A DNA stretch of 64,000 nt from Propionibacteriales bacterium (GCA_026392455.1 JAPLCB010000003.1:62001-126000), one strand, 5' to 3'. Counted from the first letter of the stretch, positions 17,575 through 27,017 are shown. A program made the numbers and translations. Notes: generated by a model from the letters alone, not told the origin.

Positions 17575-18161
17575 CGTGCACTCACCATCTTCTCGACGTA
17601 CTTCGCGATCACGTCCACCTCGAGGTTGACGGTGTCGCCGGGTTGCTTGAAGCCCAGGGTGGTCCGGGCCAGGGTCTCGGGGATCAGGCTCACGGTGAAG
17701 CTCGTCGCGTCGATGTCGGCCACGGTCAGGCTGATGCCGTCGACGGTGATCGAGCCCTTCGCGACCAGGTACCGGTCGAGCTCGGTGGGCAAGGAGATCT
17801 TGACCAGCTCCCAGTGCTCGCTCGGCGTCCGGGAGATCAGCTCCGCGGTGCCGTCGACGTGTCCTTGGACGATGTGGCCGCCGAGCCGGGTCGCCGGGGT
17901 GACTGCGCGCTCCAGGTTGACCTTGGAACCGCGCTGGAGTCCGCCGAGCGCCGTGTTCGCCAGGGTCTGCAGCATCACGTCGGCGGTGAACACGCCGCGT
18001 TTGTTGGTCACCACGGTCAGGCAGACACCGTTCACCGCGATGGAGTCGCCGGCCTTGGAACCGACGGCGACCTCGGGGCCCTGGATCGAGATCCGCACCG
18101 CCTCGTGCAGCGGCTCGATCGCGGAGACGACTCCGAGCTCTTCGATGATGCCGGTGAACAT
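17571..18161 (-). CDS. ribE: Riboflavin synthase (alpha chain)
   Basis: A 196-residue enzyme that dismutates two 6,7-dimethyl-8-ribityllumazine molecules to riboflavin. It starts with the family-typical [10 protein letters not shown] and contains two repeated lumazine-binding barrels (about 1-95 and 96-190), each with a [13 protein letters not shown] or [12 protein letters not shown]-type segment. The ATG at 18161 follows the ribD stop by 1 bp. The stop overlaps ribBA by ATGA. Confidence 0.96.
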   Translation of the reverse strand: MFTGIIEELGVVSAIEPLHEAVRISIQGPEVAVGSKAGDSIAVNGVCLTVVTNKRGVFTADVMLQTLANTALGGLQRGSKVNLERAVTPATRLGGHIVQGHVDGTAELISRTPSEHWELVKISLPTELDRYLVAKGSITVDGISLTVADIDATSFTVSLIPETLARTTLGFKQPGDTVNLEVDVIAKYVEKMVSAR

Positions 18162-18162
18162 G

Positions 18163-19248
18163 TCAGACCTTCTCTTCTTGTTGGTTGAGGAAGGCGCCCT
18201 GGCGCCTGTCTCGAAACCGACCGGTGATCCGGACGTCGTGGCCGAGGACGGTGACGTCCTCCACCTCGAGGTCCAGCGCTCCGGTGATCGATTCGATTCC
18301 CAGGTCACCGACCGCGTTGCGACCGGATCCCAGGAGCTTGGGCGCGAGGTACGCGACGACCTCGTCGACGTAGCCGGCCGCGAGGAACGCGGCAGCGACG
18401 GTGGGGCCACCTTCGACGAACACGTGCTGGATGCCGAGCTCGTGCAGCTCGGAGACGGCCGCAGGCACGTCCCGGGTCTGCAGGTGCAGGGTCTCGGCGG
18501 CTCCGTCGAGGAGCCGGGACCCGGCGGGGACGTCCCGCTCGCCGAGCACGACGCGTAGGGGCTGGTGATCGACCAGGTCGCCGATCTCGTCGCGCACGGT
18601 CAGGGCGGGGTTGTCCGCGATCACGGTCCCGGTACCGACCAGGATCGCGTCGCACTCGGCGCGGAGCCGGTGGACGTCCTGACGCGCGAGCTCCCCGGTG
18701 ATCCACTTGCTCGACCCGTCGGCGGCGGCGCTGCGCCCGTCGAGGGTGGCCGCCAGCTTCCAGGTGACAAACGGGCGACCGTGCTCCAGGGCGAAGGTCC
18801 AGGCGCGGTTGAGGCGGCGGGCCTCACGCTCGAGCAGACCGGTCTCGACCGCGACCCCGACGCTGCGCAGAGTGGCGGCTCCCCCGGCGGCCAGCGGGTT
18901 CGGGTCCGGCTGGGCGAAGACGACGCGGGCAACCCCGGCGCGGATCAGGGCCTGGGCGCACGGTCCCGTACGACCGGTGTGGTTGCACGGCTCCAAGGTC
19001 ACGACCGCGGTGGCGCCGCGGGCTGCGTCGGTGCCGCCGAGCTCGTACGCCGACGTCAGCGCGGCTGCCTCGGCGTGCGGCGTACCGGCTCCCCGGTGGA
19101 AGCCCTCGGCGATGACGGAACCGTCAGGAGCCAGCAGGACGCAGCCGACCCGGGGGTTCGGTCCGTGCGGGACGCCGGGGGTGGCGGCCAGCTCGAGGGC
19201 GCGCCGCATCGCGCGCTCGACGATCGATCGATCGACTGTGTCGTTCAT
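18163..19248 (-). CDS. ribD: Bifunctional diaminohydroxyphosphoribosylaminopyrimidine deaminase / 5-amino-6-ribosylamino uracil reductase
   Basis: This 361-residue two-domain riboflavin enzyme heads the rib operon. The deaminase domain (about 1-145) has the zinc motifs HAE at 58-60 and PCNHTGRTGPC at 87-97. The reductase domain (about 150-355) has RPFVTWKLAATLDGR and the NADPH-site VEGGPTVAAAFLAAG. I chose the ATG at 19248 because gagagg lies about 8-13 bases upstream; a 20-codon upstream extension falls in the riboswitch leader. Initiation is probably controlled by FMN (see leader). Confidence 0.96.
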   Translation of the reverse strand: MNDTVDRSIVERAMRRALELAATPGVPHGPNPRVGCVLLAPDGSVIAEGFHRGAGTPHAEAAALTSAYELGGTDAARGATAVVTLEPCNHTGRTGPCAQALIRAGVARVVFAQPDPNPLAAGGAATLRSVGVAVETGLLEREARRLNRAWTFALEHGRPFVTWKLAATLDGRSAAADGSSKWITGELARQDVHRLRAECDAILVGTGTVIADNPALTVRDEIGDLVDHQPLRVVLGERDVPAGSRLLDGAAETLHLQTRDVPAAVSELHELGIQHVFVEGGPTVAAAFLAAGYVDEVVAYLAPKLLGSGRNAVGDLGIESITGALDLEVEDVTVLGHDVRITGRFRDRRQGAFLNQQEEKV

Positions 19249-19257
19249 GGCACCGCT

Positions 19258-19289
19258 CCTCTCCGGTCCGGCTCGCGGACTCTGAGAGG
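19258..19289 (-). promoter_or_regulatory. Candidate SD-sequestering hairpin of the ribD leader
   Basis: CCTCTC at 19258-19263 (minus: GAGAGG, part of the ribD ribosome binding site) can pair with GAGAGG at 19284-19289 (minus: CCTCTC), with a second GTCC/GGAC helix inside (19266-19269 with 19277-19280). Pairing would hide the SD. This is a plausible expression platform for the upstream FMN aptamer; it is a prediction from complementarity only. Confidence 0.5.
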
Positions 19290-19353
19290 GGTGCAGGGAA
19301 AGGCGCACAGGTCGCGTCCCCGAGCGTCGTCGGACGCCCTGGCACGAAACCCA

Positions 19354-19480
19354 GCGTGCTGCTTCCCATCCGGACTTTAACCGTCGGTCCAGGAGTTACA
19401 CCTGGTCAACCGGTCGCTGGCTGCGAACGGGTCGCGGACTTTAACCGCCGGCTCGGACTTTCACCGATCCCAGAGCACGC
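19354..19480 (-). ncRNA. FMN riboswitch (RFN element)
   Basis: The minus strand carries the conserved RFN core. The P1 arms AGCACGC and GCGTGCT close at 19354-19360 and 19474-19480. Inside are the hallmark segments GGATCGGTGAAAGTCCGA, CCGGCGGTTAAAGTCCG, GGTGTAACTCCTGGACCGAC and GGTTAAAGTCCGGATGGGA. The element binds FMN and controls riboflavin genes; it lies 106 bp upstream of the ribD start. A short GAAA-loop hairpin (19480-19493) sits directly 5' of it. Confidence 0.95.
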
Positions 19481-19505
19481 GAGTTTTCACTCGTGGGGAG
19501 AAGCC

Positions 19506-19530
19506 TGCCACATCCGGGACGGGTGTGGCA
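19506..19530 (-). terminator. Hairpin after lipoprotein gene, candidate terminator
   Basis: TGCCACA at 19506-19512 pairs with TGTGGCA at 19524-19530 (7 bp, 11-base loop). It lies 27 bp after the stop of the lipoprotein gene and just before the FMN riboswitch. On the minus strand it is followed by ggcttctcc without a clear T-run, so a Rho-independent role is only possible. A perfect TGAGGT-cc-ACCTCA inverted repeat (19533-19546) lies next to it. Confidence 0.35.
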
Positions 19531-19556
19531 TGTGAGGTCCACCTCAATCCTGCGGC

Positions 19557-20249
19557 TCAACGCCGACCCAGGGCGCTCCGCAGGTCCTCGGTCAGGGCCT
19601 GGGCGGGGATCAGGTCGTCGATCCCCCAGGTCGGGTGCACGTCGCCGCGCACCGGGAACACCACGCCGCCCTGGGGCGCCAGCGCTGCCAGACCGATCGA
19701 GCCGACCCTGACGAACGTGGCCTCGGCCGGTTTGCCCCACGACGGGTTCTGGGTGTGCGGCTCATCCGGCACCGGCACGCCGTAGACCACCACGACGGTG
19801 CCTCGCGGCAGGGCGGTCAGCGTCGGCCCTCGCTCCCATCCGCCGTCCAGCTGCACGTAGACCTGCGAACCCGGCGTCGCCTTGCCCTTGATAGCCGACA
19901 GGACGTTCACCGTCAGCACCGTTGTCGGCTGAGGGTGCGGATCGTCCTCGAAGCGCCCGAGACCGGGGCCCGGACCGAAGTCCTGGACAGTCCCAACGAC
20001 GGCCGTACGCACTCGCGGCATCGAGAACGCCGGACGGGAGTCGCGGAACCCGGCATCGTCACCCTCGACCTTGATCGCGCGCCCGGCCCGGGTCAGGTCA
20101 AGCCCGGGGGCACGATCGAAGGCTCCGTCCACGGAGCGCGCTCGAGATGCTTCCGGCGCAGTCAACGCTGATCGCGGTTCGGTTGAGCCGCACGCCGCCA
20201 TGAGCGTGAGGGCGGCGGCGACGACGGTAGTTCTGACGAGAACGGACAC
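19557..20249 (-). CDS. Putative secreted lipoprotein, unknown function
   Basis: This 230-residue protein has a signal peptide (1-19) ending in a lipobox-like MAAC with Cys20 (Met at -3 is unusual). The rest is extracytoplasmic and includes a beta-rich domain at about 80-190 with AVVGTVQDFGPG, TTVLTVNVLSAIKG and GTVVVVYGVPVPDE. The GTG start at 20249 has a strong aggagg 6 bases upstream, which overlaps the end of the preceding frameshifted gene. I recognise no named family. It is the last gene before the riboflavin leader; nothing ties it to flavin metabolism. Confidence 0.75.
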   Translation of the reverse strand: MSVLVRTTVVAAALTLMAACGSTEPRSALTAPEASRARSVDGAFDRAPGLDLTRAGRAIKVEGDDAGFRDSRPAFSMPRVRTAVVGTVQDFGPGPGLGRFEDDPHPQPTTVLTVNVLSAIKGKATPGSQVYVQLDGGWERGPTLTALPRGTVVVVYGVPVPDEPHTQNPSWGKPAEATFVRVGSIGLAALAPQGGVVFPVRGDVHPTWGIDDLIPAQALTEDLRSALGRR

Positions 20250-20258
20250 GAAACCCTC

Positions 20259-20542
20259 CTAGTACTGGACCGCAGCCACGTGGTCGCGGTGGTGTTGGTT
20301 GTAGCGAAGCCAGGACTGCTTCAACTCGATGTGCCCGCTGACCAGACAGTCCTGCTCATGGGTGCCTCCGCTGCCGTCGTAGTAGTCCGTGCGAGTCTCG
20401 AGATCTCCCGGGTGATGCTCGAACCCGAGGTTGGAGTCCGGACGGCTACGGTCGTTCCGACGGTCATAAGCAGAAGCCCGCTCACCGCAGCGATGCTCCG
20501 CCTGGAGCGATTCACGCGCCCAACGCGTGCTACTGCCCGCAT
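20259..20542 (-). pseudogene. Small secreted protein gene with apparent frameshift
   Basis: The gene opens at ATG 20542 with an excellent SD (aaggaggt, 3 bases upstream) and a signal-peptide-like N-terminus (MRAVARVGRVNRSRRSIAAV followed by a hydrophobic stretch). In that frame it stops at 20321 after a Thr/Ser-rich, low-GC3 run. The other frame is open through the same stretch, has the usual high GC3, and reads sensibly to TAG at 20259, with segments such as TRTDYYDGSGGTHEQD and WLRYNQHHRDHVAAVQY. That frame lacks its own start. Its stop lies within the SD of the next gene. The best reading is one gene of about 94 residues with a one-base indel near 20400-20440, real or from sequencing. Confidence 0.55.
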
Positions 20543-20901
20543 CTGACCTCCTTGACGGTGTGGACCCCCTTCACTGGGGAGAACACCGATCGGAGGCACT
20601 CATCACGTAATGACCTGGACGGTCTCCGGCCCACCCTGAACCGGCGATCCGTTCCGGACCCTTCCTGCGAGCGTGAGACCCCGGCCAGCGGGGATTTGCC
20701 TCTGTCGCGGAAGCATCGGTCCGGGAGGGCGCTGCAATCACCGAGGGCAGGTAGGCGTTGCGGCCAACCGAGACCACACCTCCACCGTCGAGGACAGTGA
20801 CCACGGGCGATGACCGGATAGCACCAAGGCCGGGTCACCAGCTCAGGAGAACGTCTCCCCAGAGCGACGCCACCTGTGTCGCTCCGTGAACAGGCCATGA
20901 C
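20543..20901. other. 359-bp gap without a convincing gene
   Basis: This lies between rpe and the small secreted protein gene. A CCCC/GGGG hairpin (about 20562-20578) precedes the SD of the downstream gene. A minus-strand reading from a GTG at 20804 (77 codons, VVTVLDGGGVVSVGRNAYLP at its start) looks protein-like for about 45 residues but has no SD and ends in low-quality sequence. It may be a decayed remnant. No RNA family was recognised. Confidence 0.4.
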
Positions 20902-21555
20902 CTAGCCCGAAGCGACAGCCTTGAGCTCGCGCACCATCGCGTCCGGGTCCTCGGCCGAGAACACGGCCGAGCCGGCGACGAAGACGTCAGCACCGGCCTC
21001 GGCGCAGCGCTCGATGGTTTCCAGCGAGACTCCCCCGTCGACCTGGAGCCAGACCTCGAGGCCGGCGGCCGAGATCAGCTCGCGGGCGCGGCGGATCTTC
21101 GGCAGGCACACGTCGAGGAACTTCTGCCCGCCGAAGCCCGGCTCGACGGTCATGATCAGCAGCATGTCGAGCTCACCGAGCATGTCGGCGTACTGATCGA
21201 TGCCGGTGGCGGGCTTGAGCGCCATCGAGGCGCGGGCGCCCTTGGCCCGCAGCTCGCGGGCGAGCCGGATCGGCGCGGCCGCGGCCTCGGCGTGGAAGGT
21301 GACCGAGCCGGCGCCGGCTTCGGCGTACGCGGGGGCCCACCGGTCCGGGTCGGCGATCATCAGGTGCGCGTCCAGCGGAGTGTCGGTGGCCTTGGCCAAC
21401 GACTCGAAGACCGGCAGCCCGAGGGTCAGGTTCGGGACGAAGTGGTTGTCCATCACGTCCACGTGGATCCAGTCGGAGCTGGGAATGCGCGCGACCTCGT
21501 CGGCGAGGCGGGACAGGTCGGCGTTCAGGACGCTCGGCGTGATCTGGATTCCCAT
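20902..21555 (-). CDS. rpe: Ribulose-phosphate 3-epimerase
   Basis: A 217-residue TIM-barrel metalloenzyme that interconverts ribulose 5-phosphate and xylulose 5-phosphate in the pentose phosphate pathway. Diagnostic parts are [17 protein letters not shown], the metal-binding [42 protein letters not shown] and [19 protein letters not shown]. The start is ATG at 21555, 93 bp after rsmB. The gene lies between the rsmB/fmt block and the riboflavin genes, as in mycobacteria. Confidence 0.97.
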   Translation of the reverse strand: MGIQITPSVLNADLSRLADEVARIPSSDWIHVDVMDNHFVPNLTLGLPVFESLAKATDTPLDAHLMIADPDRWAPAYAEAGAGSVTFHAEAAAAPIRLARELRAKGARASMALKPATGIDQYADMLGELDMLLIMTVEPGFGGQKFLDVCLPKIRRARELISAAGLEVWLQVDGGVSLETIERCAEAGADVFVAGSAVFSAEDPDAMVRELKAVASG

Positions 21556-21617
21556 AGCGCGACTGATCCTAGTGGTGGCGGCGTTCGTTCACCGAAACCG
21601 GTGTTCCACGGCGCGCG

Positions 21618-21652
21618 AGGCCCTTCTCAAGGGCGCGGCAGGCCCTTCTCAA
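21618..21652 (-). repeat. Tandem GTTGAGAAGGGCC repeat, locus 1
   Basis: Two copies of TTGAGAAGGGCCT (minus strand) occupy 21618-21630 and 21640-21652 with a period of exactly 22 bp and a GC-rich spacer. The first-transcribed copy contains the TGA stop codon of rsmB. The same arrangement recurs at 27106-27143. It looks like a dispersed intergenic repeat. Confidence 0.75.
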
Positions 21653-22965
21653 CGGGTGCGGCGGAGCAGGGCGATGAACATGGCGTCGGTGCCGTGCCGG
21701 TGCGGCCAGAGCTGGACGGCACCCGGGAGGTGCGCTGACTCCACGTCACCGACGGCCGGCAGCAGGTCGAGCGCCGGGACCAGCACGGTGTCGTCACGTT
21801 CGGTGAGGACGGTGGTCACCACCTCGGCGGTCTCCGCGACCACCGGCGAGCAGGTCGCGTAGACGACGACTCCCCCGGGCCGGACCGCGTCGAGAGCGGC
21901 GTTCAGCAACGCGGCCTGGAGCGGCACCAGCTCGAGGACGTCCTGCGGCGTACGCCGCCAGCGGCTCTCCGGGCGACGGCGCAGCGCGCCGAGTCCGCTG
22001 CACGGCGCGTCGACCAGCGCCCGGTCGAAGGAACCCGGCGCCCAGGCCGGGCGGGTGCCGTCACCGGTGATGACCCCGAGCATGCCGGCCGACGCGGCCC
22101 GGACCCCCTGAGCCACCAGCGCAGCACGGTGCGGTTGGCGCTCGTTGGCCAGGACCCGTGCACCACGCTCGGCCCCGATCGCTGCCAGCAGGGCTGCCTT
22201 GCCCCCGGGGCCGGCACACAGGTCGAGCCAGCGCTCGTCCCGGCCCTCGACCTCGGCGCGCGCCAGCACCAGGGCTACCGCCTGCGAACCGGCGTCCTGG
22301 ACTCCGGCCCGGCCGTCGCGCACCGCCTTCACGGCGCCCGGGTCCCCGCCACTGTCCAACGACACCGCGTACGGCGAGATCGGGACCGCCACCCCACCCA
22401 GCTCGGCCGGGTCGCACAGTCCGGGGCGAGCCACCAGCGTCACCGCGGGACGCTCGTTGTCCGCGGCCAGCAGGGCGTCGAGCTCGTCGGGCCGGTCCAG
22501 GGCCTCGGCCAGCGCGTCCACGATCCAGGTCGGGTGCGCCGTCCGGGCGGCAACCGTTCGGCCGTCGAGCCACTCCTCCAGCGAGCGTGCCGAGACCTTG
22601 CGCAGGACGGCGTTCACCAGGCCGGCCGGCTTGTGCCCGATCCGGTCCTTGACCAGGTCGACCGTCGTCGCCACGGCGGCGTGCGTCGGCACCCGCATCG
22701 AGAGGAGCTGGTGGGCGCCCAGGCGAAGAGCATCCCGGACGTCCGGCTGGAGGGTGCCCTTCACCAGCCGGTCGAGAACGTCGTCGTACGAGCCCTGCAG
22801 GCGCAGGGTGCCGCCGACCAGCTCGGTGGCCAGGGCCGCGTCACGCCCACCGAGGCCGGACTCCCGCAGCAGCCGGGAGAGCTCCAGGTTCGCGTAGGCG
22901 TCCTTGTCCGCCACGGCCCGGAGCACGTCGAACGCGACCAGCCTGGCCGGGTCAACCTTCGGCAC
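21649..22965 (-). CDS. rsmB: RsmB/NOP family 16S rRNA (cytosine-C5) methyltransferase
   Basis: This 438-residue enzyme has an N-terminal NusB-like helical domain (about 1-135) and a C-terminal Rossmann methyltransferase domain. SAM is bound by DLCAGPGGK (248-256). The two m5C cysteines are C322 in DAPCSGLG (release) and C372 in YATCSP (nucleophile). This architecture fits RsmB, which methylates C967 of 16S rRNA. The GTG start at 22965 has gaggag upstream; the start overlaps the mmcQ stop by 14 bp. Confidence 0.93.
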   Translation of the reverse strand: MPKVDPARLVAFDVLRAVADKDAYANLELSRLLRESGLGGRDAALATELVGGTLRLQGSYDDVLDRLVKGTLQPDVRDALRLGAHQLLSMRVPTHAAVATTVDLVKDRIGHKPAGLVNAVLRKVSARSLEEWLDGRTVAARTAHPTWIVDALAEALDRPDELDALLAADNERPAVTLVARPGLCDPAELGGVAVPISPYAVSLDSGGDPGAVKAVRDGRAGVQDAGSQAVALVLARAEVEGRDERWLDLCAGPGGKAALLAAIGAERGARVLANERQPHRAALVAQGVRAASAGMLGVITGDGTRPAWAPGSFDRALVDAPCSGLGALRRRPESRWRRTPQDVLELVPLQAALLNAALDAVRPGGVVVYATCSPVVAETAEVVTTVLTERDDTVLVPALDLLPAVGDVESAHLPGAVQLWPHRHGTDAMFIALLRRTR

Positions 22966-23383
22966 GTCGCTCCTCGAGGAAGGCCTTGCGCAGCTTCGGC
23001 GGTGCTACTGCGATCCAGGCCTCGGTGATCACCTCGGTGAGCTCGTCGAAGGTGAGCTCCCCCAGCCGGGCCGCGCTGACCAGGACCGCGTTGAAGTTCT
23101 TGAAGTGGTCGATCGTGAAGAACGGCAGTCGCTCGTCGTCGACCAGCGCCTGCTTGTCGCCGGCATCGGCGGTCCGGATCACGATCAGGTCGTCGTACTC
23201 CGCCCCGGTCTCCGGGTCGACGGCATCCTTGCGCGGCGCCCGGTAGAGCAGGAATCCCTTGCCCTTCGGGCCCGCCGGCACCTTCCAGGTCGGGCGGTCA
23301 CCCCAGGTGATGCCGAACTCGGTCTCCGGCAGGGTCCCGGCGATCGCCGCGACGTCGTCGGTGGTGGCCGGCCGGTCAGCCAA
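22952..23383 (-). CDS. MmcQ/YjbR family protein
   Basis: A small (about 143 residues) CyaY-like-fold protein with the family pattern [20 protein letters not shown] and a C-terminal [13 protein letters not shown]. MmcQ/YjbR proteins are annotated as DNA-binding-like, but their function is unclear. The start is uncertain: a TTG at 23383 overlaps the fmt stop by 8 bp, while a GTG 27 bp further upstream is also possible. It is sandwiched between fmt and rsmB with overlaps on both sides, so it is read from the same transcript. Confidence 0.82.
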   Translation of the reverse strand: MADRPATTDDVAAIAGTLPETEFGITWGDRPTWKVPAGPKGKGFLLYRAPRKDAVDPETGAEYDDLIVIRTADAGDKQALVDDERLPFFTIDHFKNFNAVLVSAARLGELTFDELTEVITEAWIAVAPPKLRKAFLEERRAEG

Positions 23384-24323
23384 CGGGGTCGCCCAGGATC
23401 GGGTGCTCACCGAACTGCGTCCCGCGGGCCCAGTCGGGCGCCGGCATCTGCTTCTTGCCGAACGCCTTGACCTCGCCGAGACGAACCGGGTCGGTCGCGG
23501 TACCGACGTAGACAGCATTCTTGGTGATGTCCAGGGCCCCCGGAGCCAGCGGGGCCCGGTCGGCCGGGAACACCCCCATCGTGACGGGACCGATCTTCAT
23601 CCGCTCGCCGGCGAAGGTCGTCCAGGCCCCCGGGCCCGGAGTACAGGCGCGGACCCGCCGGTCGATCGCCAGCGCGGGGTCGTCCCAGTCGATGCGGGCG
23701 TGCTCGACCAAGATTTTGGGGGCGAAGGTGACCCCCTCGGTCGGCTGCTCACGCGCCTCCAGCGAACCGTCCGCGATGCCGTCGAGGGTGGCTAGCAGGA
23801 GACCGGCACCGCCCTCGGCCAGCTTCGCCAGCAGCGTGCCGGCGGTGTCGTCGTCGTGGATCAGCTGGGTCATGATGCCGAAGGTCGGGCCGGCGTCGAG
23901 CTCACGGACGATCCGGAAGGTGGTCGCGCCGGTCACCTCGTCACCGGCGAAGAGCGCGTGCTGGACCGGTGCCGCACCGCGCCACATCGGGAGCACCGAG
24001 AAGTGCAGGTTGACCCAGCCGTGCTCGGGGATGTCCAGCGCCGACTGCGGCAGGAGCGCGCCGTACGCCACCACCGGGCAGACGTCCGGGCGCAGGGCGC
24101 GCAGCGCATCCTGGAACTCGGGGTCGCGGGGATGTTCCGGCTTGAGCACCGGGACGCCCAGCTGCTCGGCGAGCTGGGCCACCGGGGAGGCCACCAGCTT
24201 GCGACCACGACCGGACGGCGCGTCCGGGCGGGTGACCACGCCGACGAGCTCGTGGCCGCTGTCCGCGATCGCCTGCAACGACGGCAGGGCAGGTTCGGGG
24301 GTCCCCGCGAAGACGACCCGCAT
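23376..24323 (-). CDS. fmt: Methionyl-tRNA formyltransferase
   Basis: A 315-residue enzyme that formylates initiator Met-tRNA using 10-formyl-tetrahydrofolate. The N-terminal domain starts [16 protein letters not shown] and contains the formyl-transfer region with [19 protein letters not shown] (Asn/His/Asp catalytic set) and the specificity loop near residues 35-50. The C-terminal OB domain (about 205-315) binds tRNA. It overlaps def by TGATG; fmt and def act at the two ends of the formyl-methionine cycle. Confidence 0.96.
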   Translation of the reverse strand: MRVVFAGTPEPALPSLQAIADSGHELVGVVTRPDAPSGRGRKLVASPVAQLAEQLGVPVLKPEHPRDPEFQDALRALRPDVCPVVAYGALLPQSALDIPEHGWVNLHFSVLPMWRGAAPVQHALFAGDEVTGATTFRIVRELDAGPTFGIMTQLIHDDDTAGTLLAKLAEGGAGLLLATLDGIADGSLEAREQPTEGVTFAPKILVEHARIDWDDPALAIDRRVRACTPGPGAWTTFAGERMKIGPVTMGVFPADRAPLAPGALDITKNAVYVGTATDPVRLGEVKAFGKKQMPAPDWARGTQFGEHPILGDPVG

Positions 24324-24865
24324 CAGAGCCCGAACCCGTTGGTGGCGTGCGGGGAGATCTTGACCTGGGTGTCCGCCCCGAACCAGTCCGACTCCCGGAT
24401 CTGCTTCATCGCCACCCGGCGCGCTTCCCGGTCGAGCCGGTCCACGAAGAGGATCCCGTCCAGGTGGTCGGTCTCGTGCTGGATCGCCCGGGCGAGCAGG
24501 TCCGACCCCTCGATCAGCACCGGCTCCCCGTGCATGTCGAAGCCGTGAGCCACCACGTTCAGCGACCGGATGCAGTCGATCGAGAGCTCCGGGATCGACA
24601 GGCAGCCCTCGGGCCCGTCCTGGGTCTCCTTCGACAGCGTCAGGGTGGGGTTGATCAGGTGCCCGAGCTCGCCGTTGACGTTCCAGGTGAAGACCCGCAG
24701 GCCGACACCGATCTGCGGGGCTGCCAGACCGGCTCCGGGAGCGTTGAGCATCGTGTCGGTGAGGTCCTCGACGAGGGTGCGGATCTCCCGGTCGAAGTCG
24801 GTGACCACGGCTGCGGGCGTGCGCAGCACCGGGTCGCCGAACAACCGGATCGGCCTGATGGGCAT
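24323..24865 (-). CDS. def: Peptide deformylase
   Basis: A 180-residue metalloprotease that removes the formyl group from nascent proteins. All three signature motifs are present: GAGLAAPQ (44-51), EGCLSIP (86-92, metal ligand C88) and QHETDHLDG (129-137, metal ligands H130 and H134, catalytic E131). The ATG at 24865 has aggag upstream; an earlier ATG would add 13 residues without SD. The stop overlaps the fmt start. Confidence 0.97.
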   Translation of the reverse strand: MPIRPIRLFGDPVLRTPAAVVTDFDREIRTLVEDLTDTMLNAPGAGLAAPQIGVGLRVFTWNVNGELGHLINPTLTLSKETQDGPEGCLSIPELSIDCIRSLNVVAHGFDMHGEPVLIEGSDLLARAIQHETDHLDGILFVDRLDREARRVAMKQIRESDWFGADTQVKISPHATNGFGL

Positions 24866-24928
24866 GGAGAACTCCTGACGCTCTGTCCTTCGAGGACCGG
24901 GCAAGTCTAGTGGCGGTGGCCGGGCCGG

Positions 24929-26974
24929 CTAACCGAGTGTCGTCGGGTCGACCTCGATGCGCAGGTGCGGTTCCTTGCGAGCAGAACGCTGCGCCTGCAG
25001 CGCGACCAGGGCGGCCGACAGACGAGCACCGGCGGTCCGGGGGACGCGGATCACGTACCGCTGCTCCCCGTCGGCGCTGCCGCGTTCACTGCCGACCTCG
25101 ACCGGGCCGAGGGTCTCGGCCCAGTCCGGAAGCGCGAGCGCGGCCAGGGCCGCTTCGAGGACGTCGGGCGCGCCGGTCAGTGACGCCACCCGCGAGGCTG
25201 GTGGCAGGTGGGCCTCCTGCCGGTCGGCGATCTCGCGCTGCGCGAAGCCGGCCGGGTCCCAGCGCACCAGGGCCTGCAACGACGCCCGGGCCGCGTCGCC
25301 GACCGCGACGATGCGCCCGCCGTCGCGACGGACCAGCGCGGCGGCATTCATCCACCGTCGCAGGGCCTCCTCCTCGGCCCGCAGATCGGACCGGGCCAGC
25401 AGCAACCAGGTGTCCAGCAGCACCACAGCCGCATAGCCACCAGCGACCGGGGGCTCGGCCCCCGGGGTGGCCACCACGATGGCCGGACGCTGAGCGACGT
25501 CGGCGAGGACGCGGTCACCCGCGGAGGTCTGGACCGGCACCGACGGGAACGCCCGGCCGAGCTCCTCGGCGGTCCGACGGTCCCCCAGGACCGGGGCCCG
25601 CAGACCGTGGCCGCCGCACTCCGGGCAGCTCCAGGCTGCTGCCACCGTCCCGCACCAGGTGCAGCTCGGCGGGGCGTGCGCAGCGGTGATCCGCAACGGC
25701 CCGTGGCACGCCGAGCAGGCGGCCGGTTCCCGGCAGGTCTCGCAGGAGAGCCGGGTGGCGTACCCGGCGCGGGGGGTCTGGACCAGGACCGGTCCGCTCG
25801 CCAGGGCCTCGCGCAGCACGTCGAAGACCTCGCGCGGCAGCCGCCGGGAGCGAGCCCCGGGATCGCGGACCAGGTCGAACTCGGAGTCGCCGGTGATGCT
25901 GGCACCGACTCTGCTGCGCAGCGCCTCCCGGGGAAGCGCGACGTCGGCGGCCCAGCCGCTGCGGACCAGGTACTCGGCCTCGACGCTGCGGGCGTGGGCC
26001 GCGAGAAGAGCGCCGCACCCGCTGCGCTGGGCGCGGATCAGGAGTACCTCGCGCGCGTGCGGGTACGGCGCGCGTGGCTCGGCGTACAGGTCGTCGCCGT
26101 CGTCCCAGAGTGCCACCAGCCCGAGGTCGTGGACCGGGGCGAAGGCCGCCGCACGGGTGCCGATCACGATCCGGACAGCTCCGCGAGCAACGGCCAGGAA
26201 CGCCGCGTACCGCTTGGAAGGACCGGCATCGGCCGTCAGGACCACGTGCTGGCCGGGCTCCAGGCGCGCCGAGAGGGCGCCGTCGAGGCGGGCCACGTCG
26301 CGCACGTCAGGAAGGCAGACCAGGGCGCCCCGCCCCGACCGGGCGGTCGCGATCGCGGCCTCGGCCAGCAGGGCGATCCCGTCGTCCCCGGGGCCGACCG
26401 CCCAGACCAGCCGGGGCGACCCACCCGCGGCCAGGTCAGCCAGGGCGGCCTCGCCGCCGGCGTACGCGGCCCAGGCAGCCGGGTCGGCGGCAGCGGTCAC
26501 TCCGGGAGCGACCGTGCTGGCTTGCTTCTCGGTCGCCGCGTGACGGGCCGGCACGGCGAGTCGGAGAACGTCGGACCGGGTCCCCGCGTAGCGGGCCGCC
26601 ACCTCGGCGACCACCGCGGCCACCTCGGCGCTCAGCACCGGCTCGGCACTCACCACCCGCCGGAGATCCTGCAGGCGCCCGGTGTGATCGGTCTCGGAGA
26701 CGCGAGCGACGACGTACCCGTCGACGTCCTGACCCGCGAACCGGACCTTGACCCGGGCCCCGGGAACAGCCGTGGACGCCATCGTGGCAGGCACGGCGTA
26801 GTCGAACGGTCGGTCGAGGTGCGCCAGCGGCAGGTCGACCAGGACCCGTGCGATCGGGTCGACCTCGGCACGGGGTCCCGTCTTCCTCGCCGCCGGTGGT
26901 ACGGCCTTGCGGGCCTCGGCGCGGACGAGCCCTGGCAGCGAGAGCTGCTCGTCGGGATCAGGCGCGGAGGTCAT
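24929..26974 (-). CDS. priA: Primosomal protein N' (PriA), helicase motifs degenerate
   Basis: A 681-residue PriA family protein for replication restart. The 3'-DNA-binding N-terminal domain has [20 protein letters not shown], and the zinc-binding cysteine pairs are in [15 protein letters not shown] and CTWCGT/CPECGG. The Walker A lysine motif is missing: the region reads [17 protein letters not shown] with no GKT, and the Walker B box is DDGDD instead of DEEH. Loss of helicase motifs is common to actinobacterial PriA, so this is probably not decay. ATG 26974 is chosen; a TTG at 26986 is an alternative. Confidence 0.9.
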   Translation of the reverse strand: MTSAPDPDEQLSLPGLVRAEARKAVPPAARKTGPRAEVDPIARVLVDLPLAHLDRPFDYAVPATMASTAVPGARVKVRFAGQDVDGYVVARVSETDHTGRLQDLRRVVSAEPVLSAEVAAVVAEVAARYAGTRSDVLRLAVPARHAATEKQASTVAPGVTAAADPAAWAAYAGGEAALADLAAGGSPRLVWAVGPGDDGIALLAEAAIATARSGRGALVCLPDVRDVARLDGALSARLEPGQHVVLTADAGPSKRYAAFLAVARGAVRIVIGTRAAAFAPVHDLGLVALWDDGDDLYAEPRAPYPHAREVLLIRAQRSGCGALLAAHARSVEAEYLVRSGWAADVALPREALRSRVGASITGDSEFDLVRDPGARSRRLPREVFDVLREALASGPVLVQTPRAGYATRLSCETCREPAACSACHGPLRITAAHAPPSCTWCGTVAAAWSCPECGGHGLRAPVLGDRRTAEELGRAFPSVPVQTSAGDRVLADVAQRPAIVVATPGAEPPVAGGYAAVVLLDTWLLLARSDLRAEEEALRRWMNAAALVRRDGGRIVAVGDAARASLQALVRWDPAGFAQREIADRQEAHLPPASRVASLTGAPDVLEAALAALALPDWAETLGPVEVGSERGSADGEQRYVIRVPRTAGARLSAALVALQAQRSARKEPHLRIEVDPTTLG

Positions 26975-27017
26975 GCCGCTATCCAATCAGCCAGTCCAGA
27001 CATCCACCGAAGCCACT

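Noticed and set aside
20530-20898. 122-codon minus-strand frame in the rpe gap
   Set aside because: Trp/Arg/Cys-rich with low-quality codon use and no ribosome binding site.
24929-26974. PriA as a decayed gene because helicase motifs are missing
   Set aside because: The frame is full length and the same loss is general in actinobacteria.
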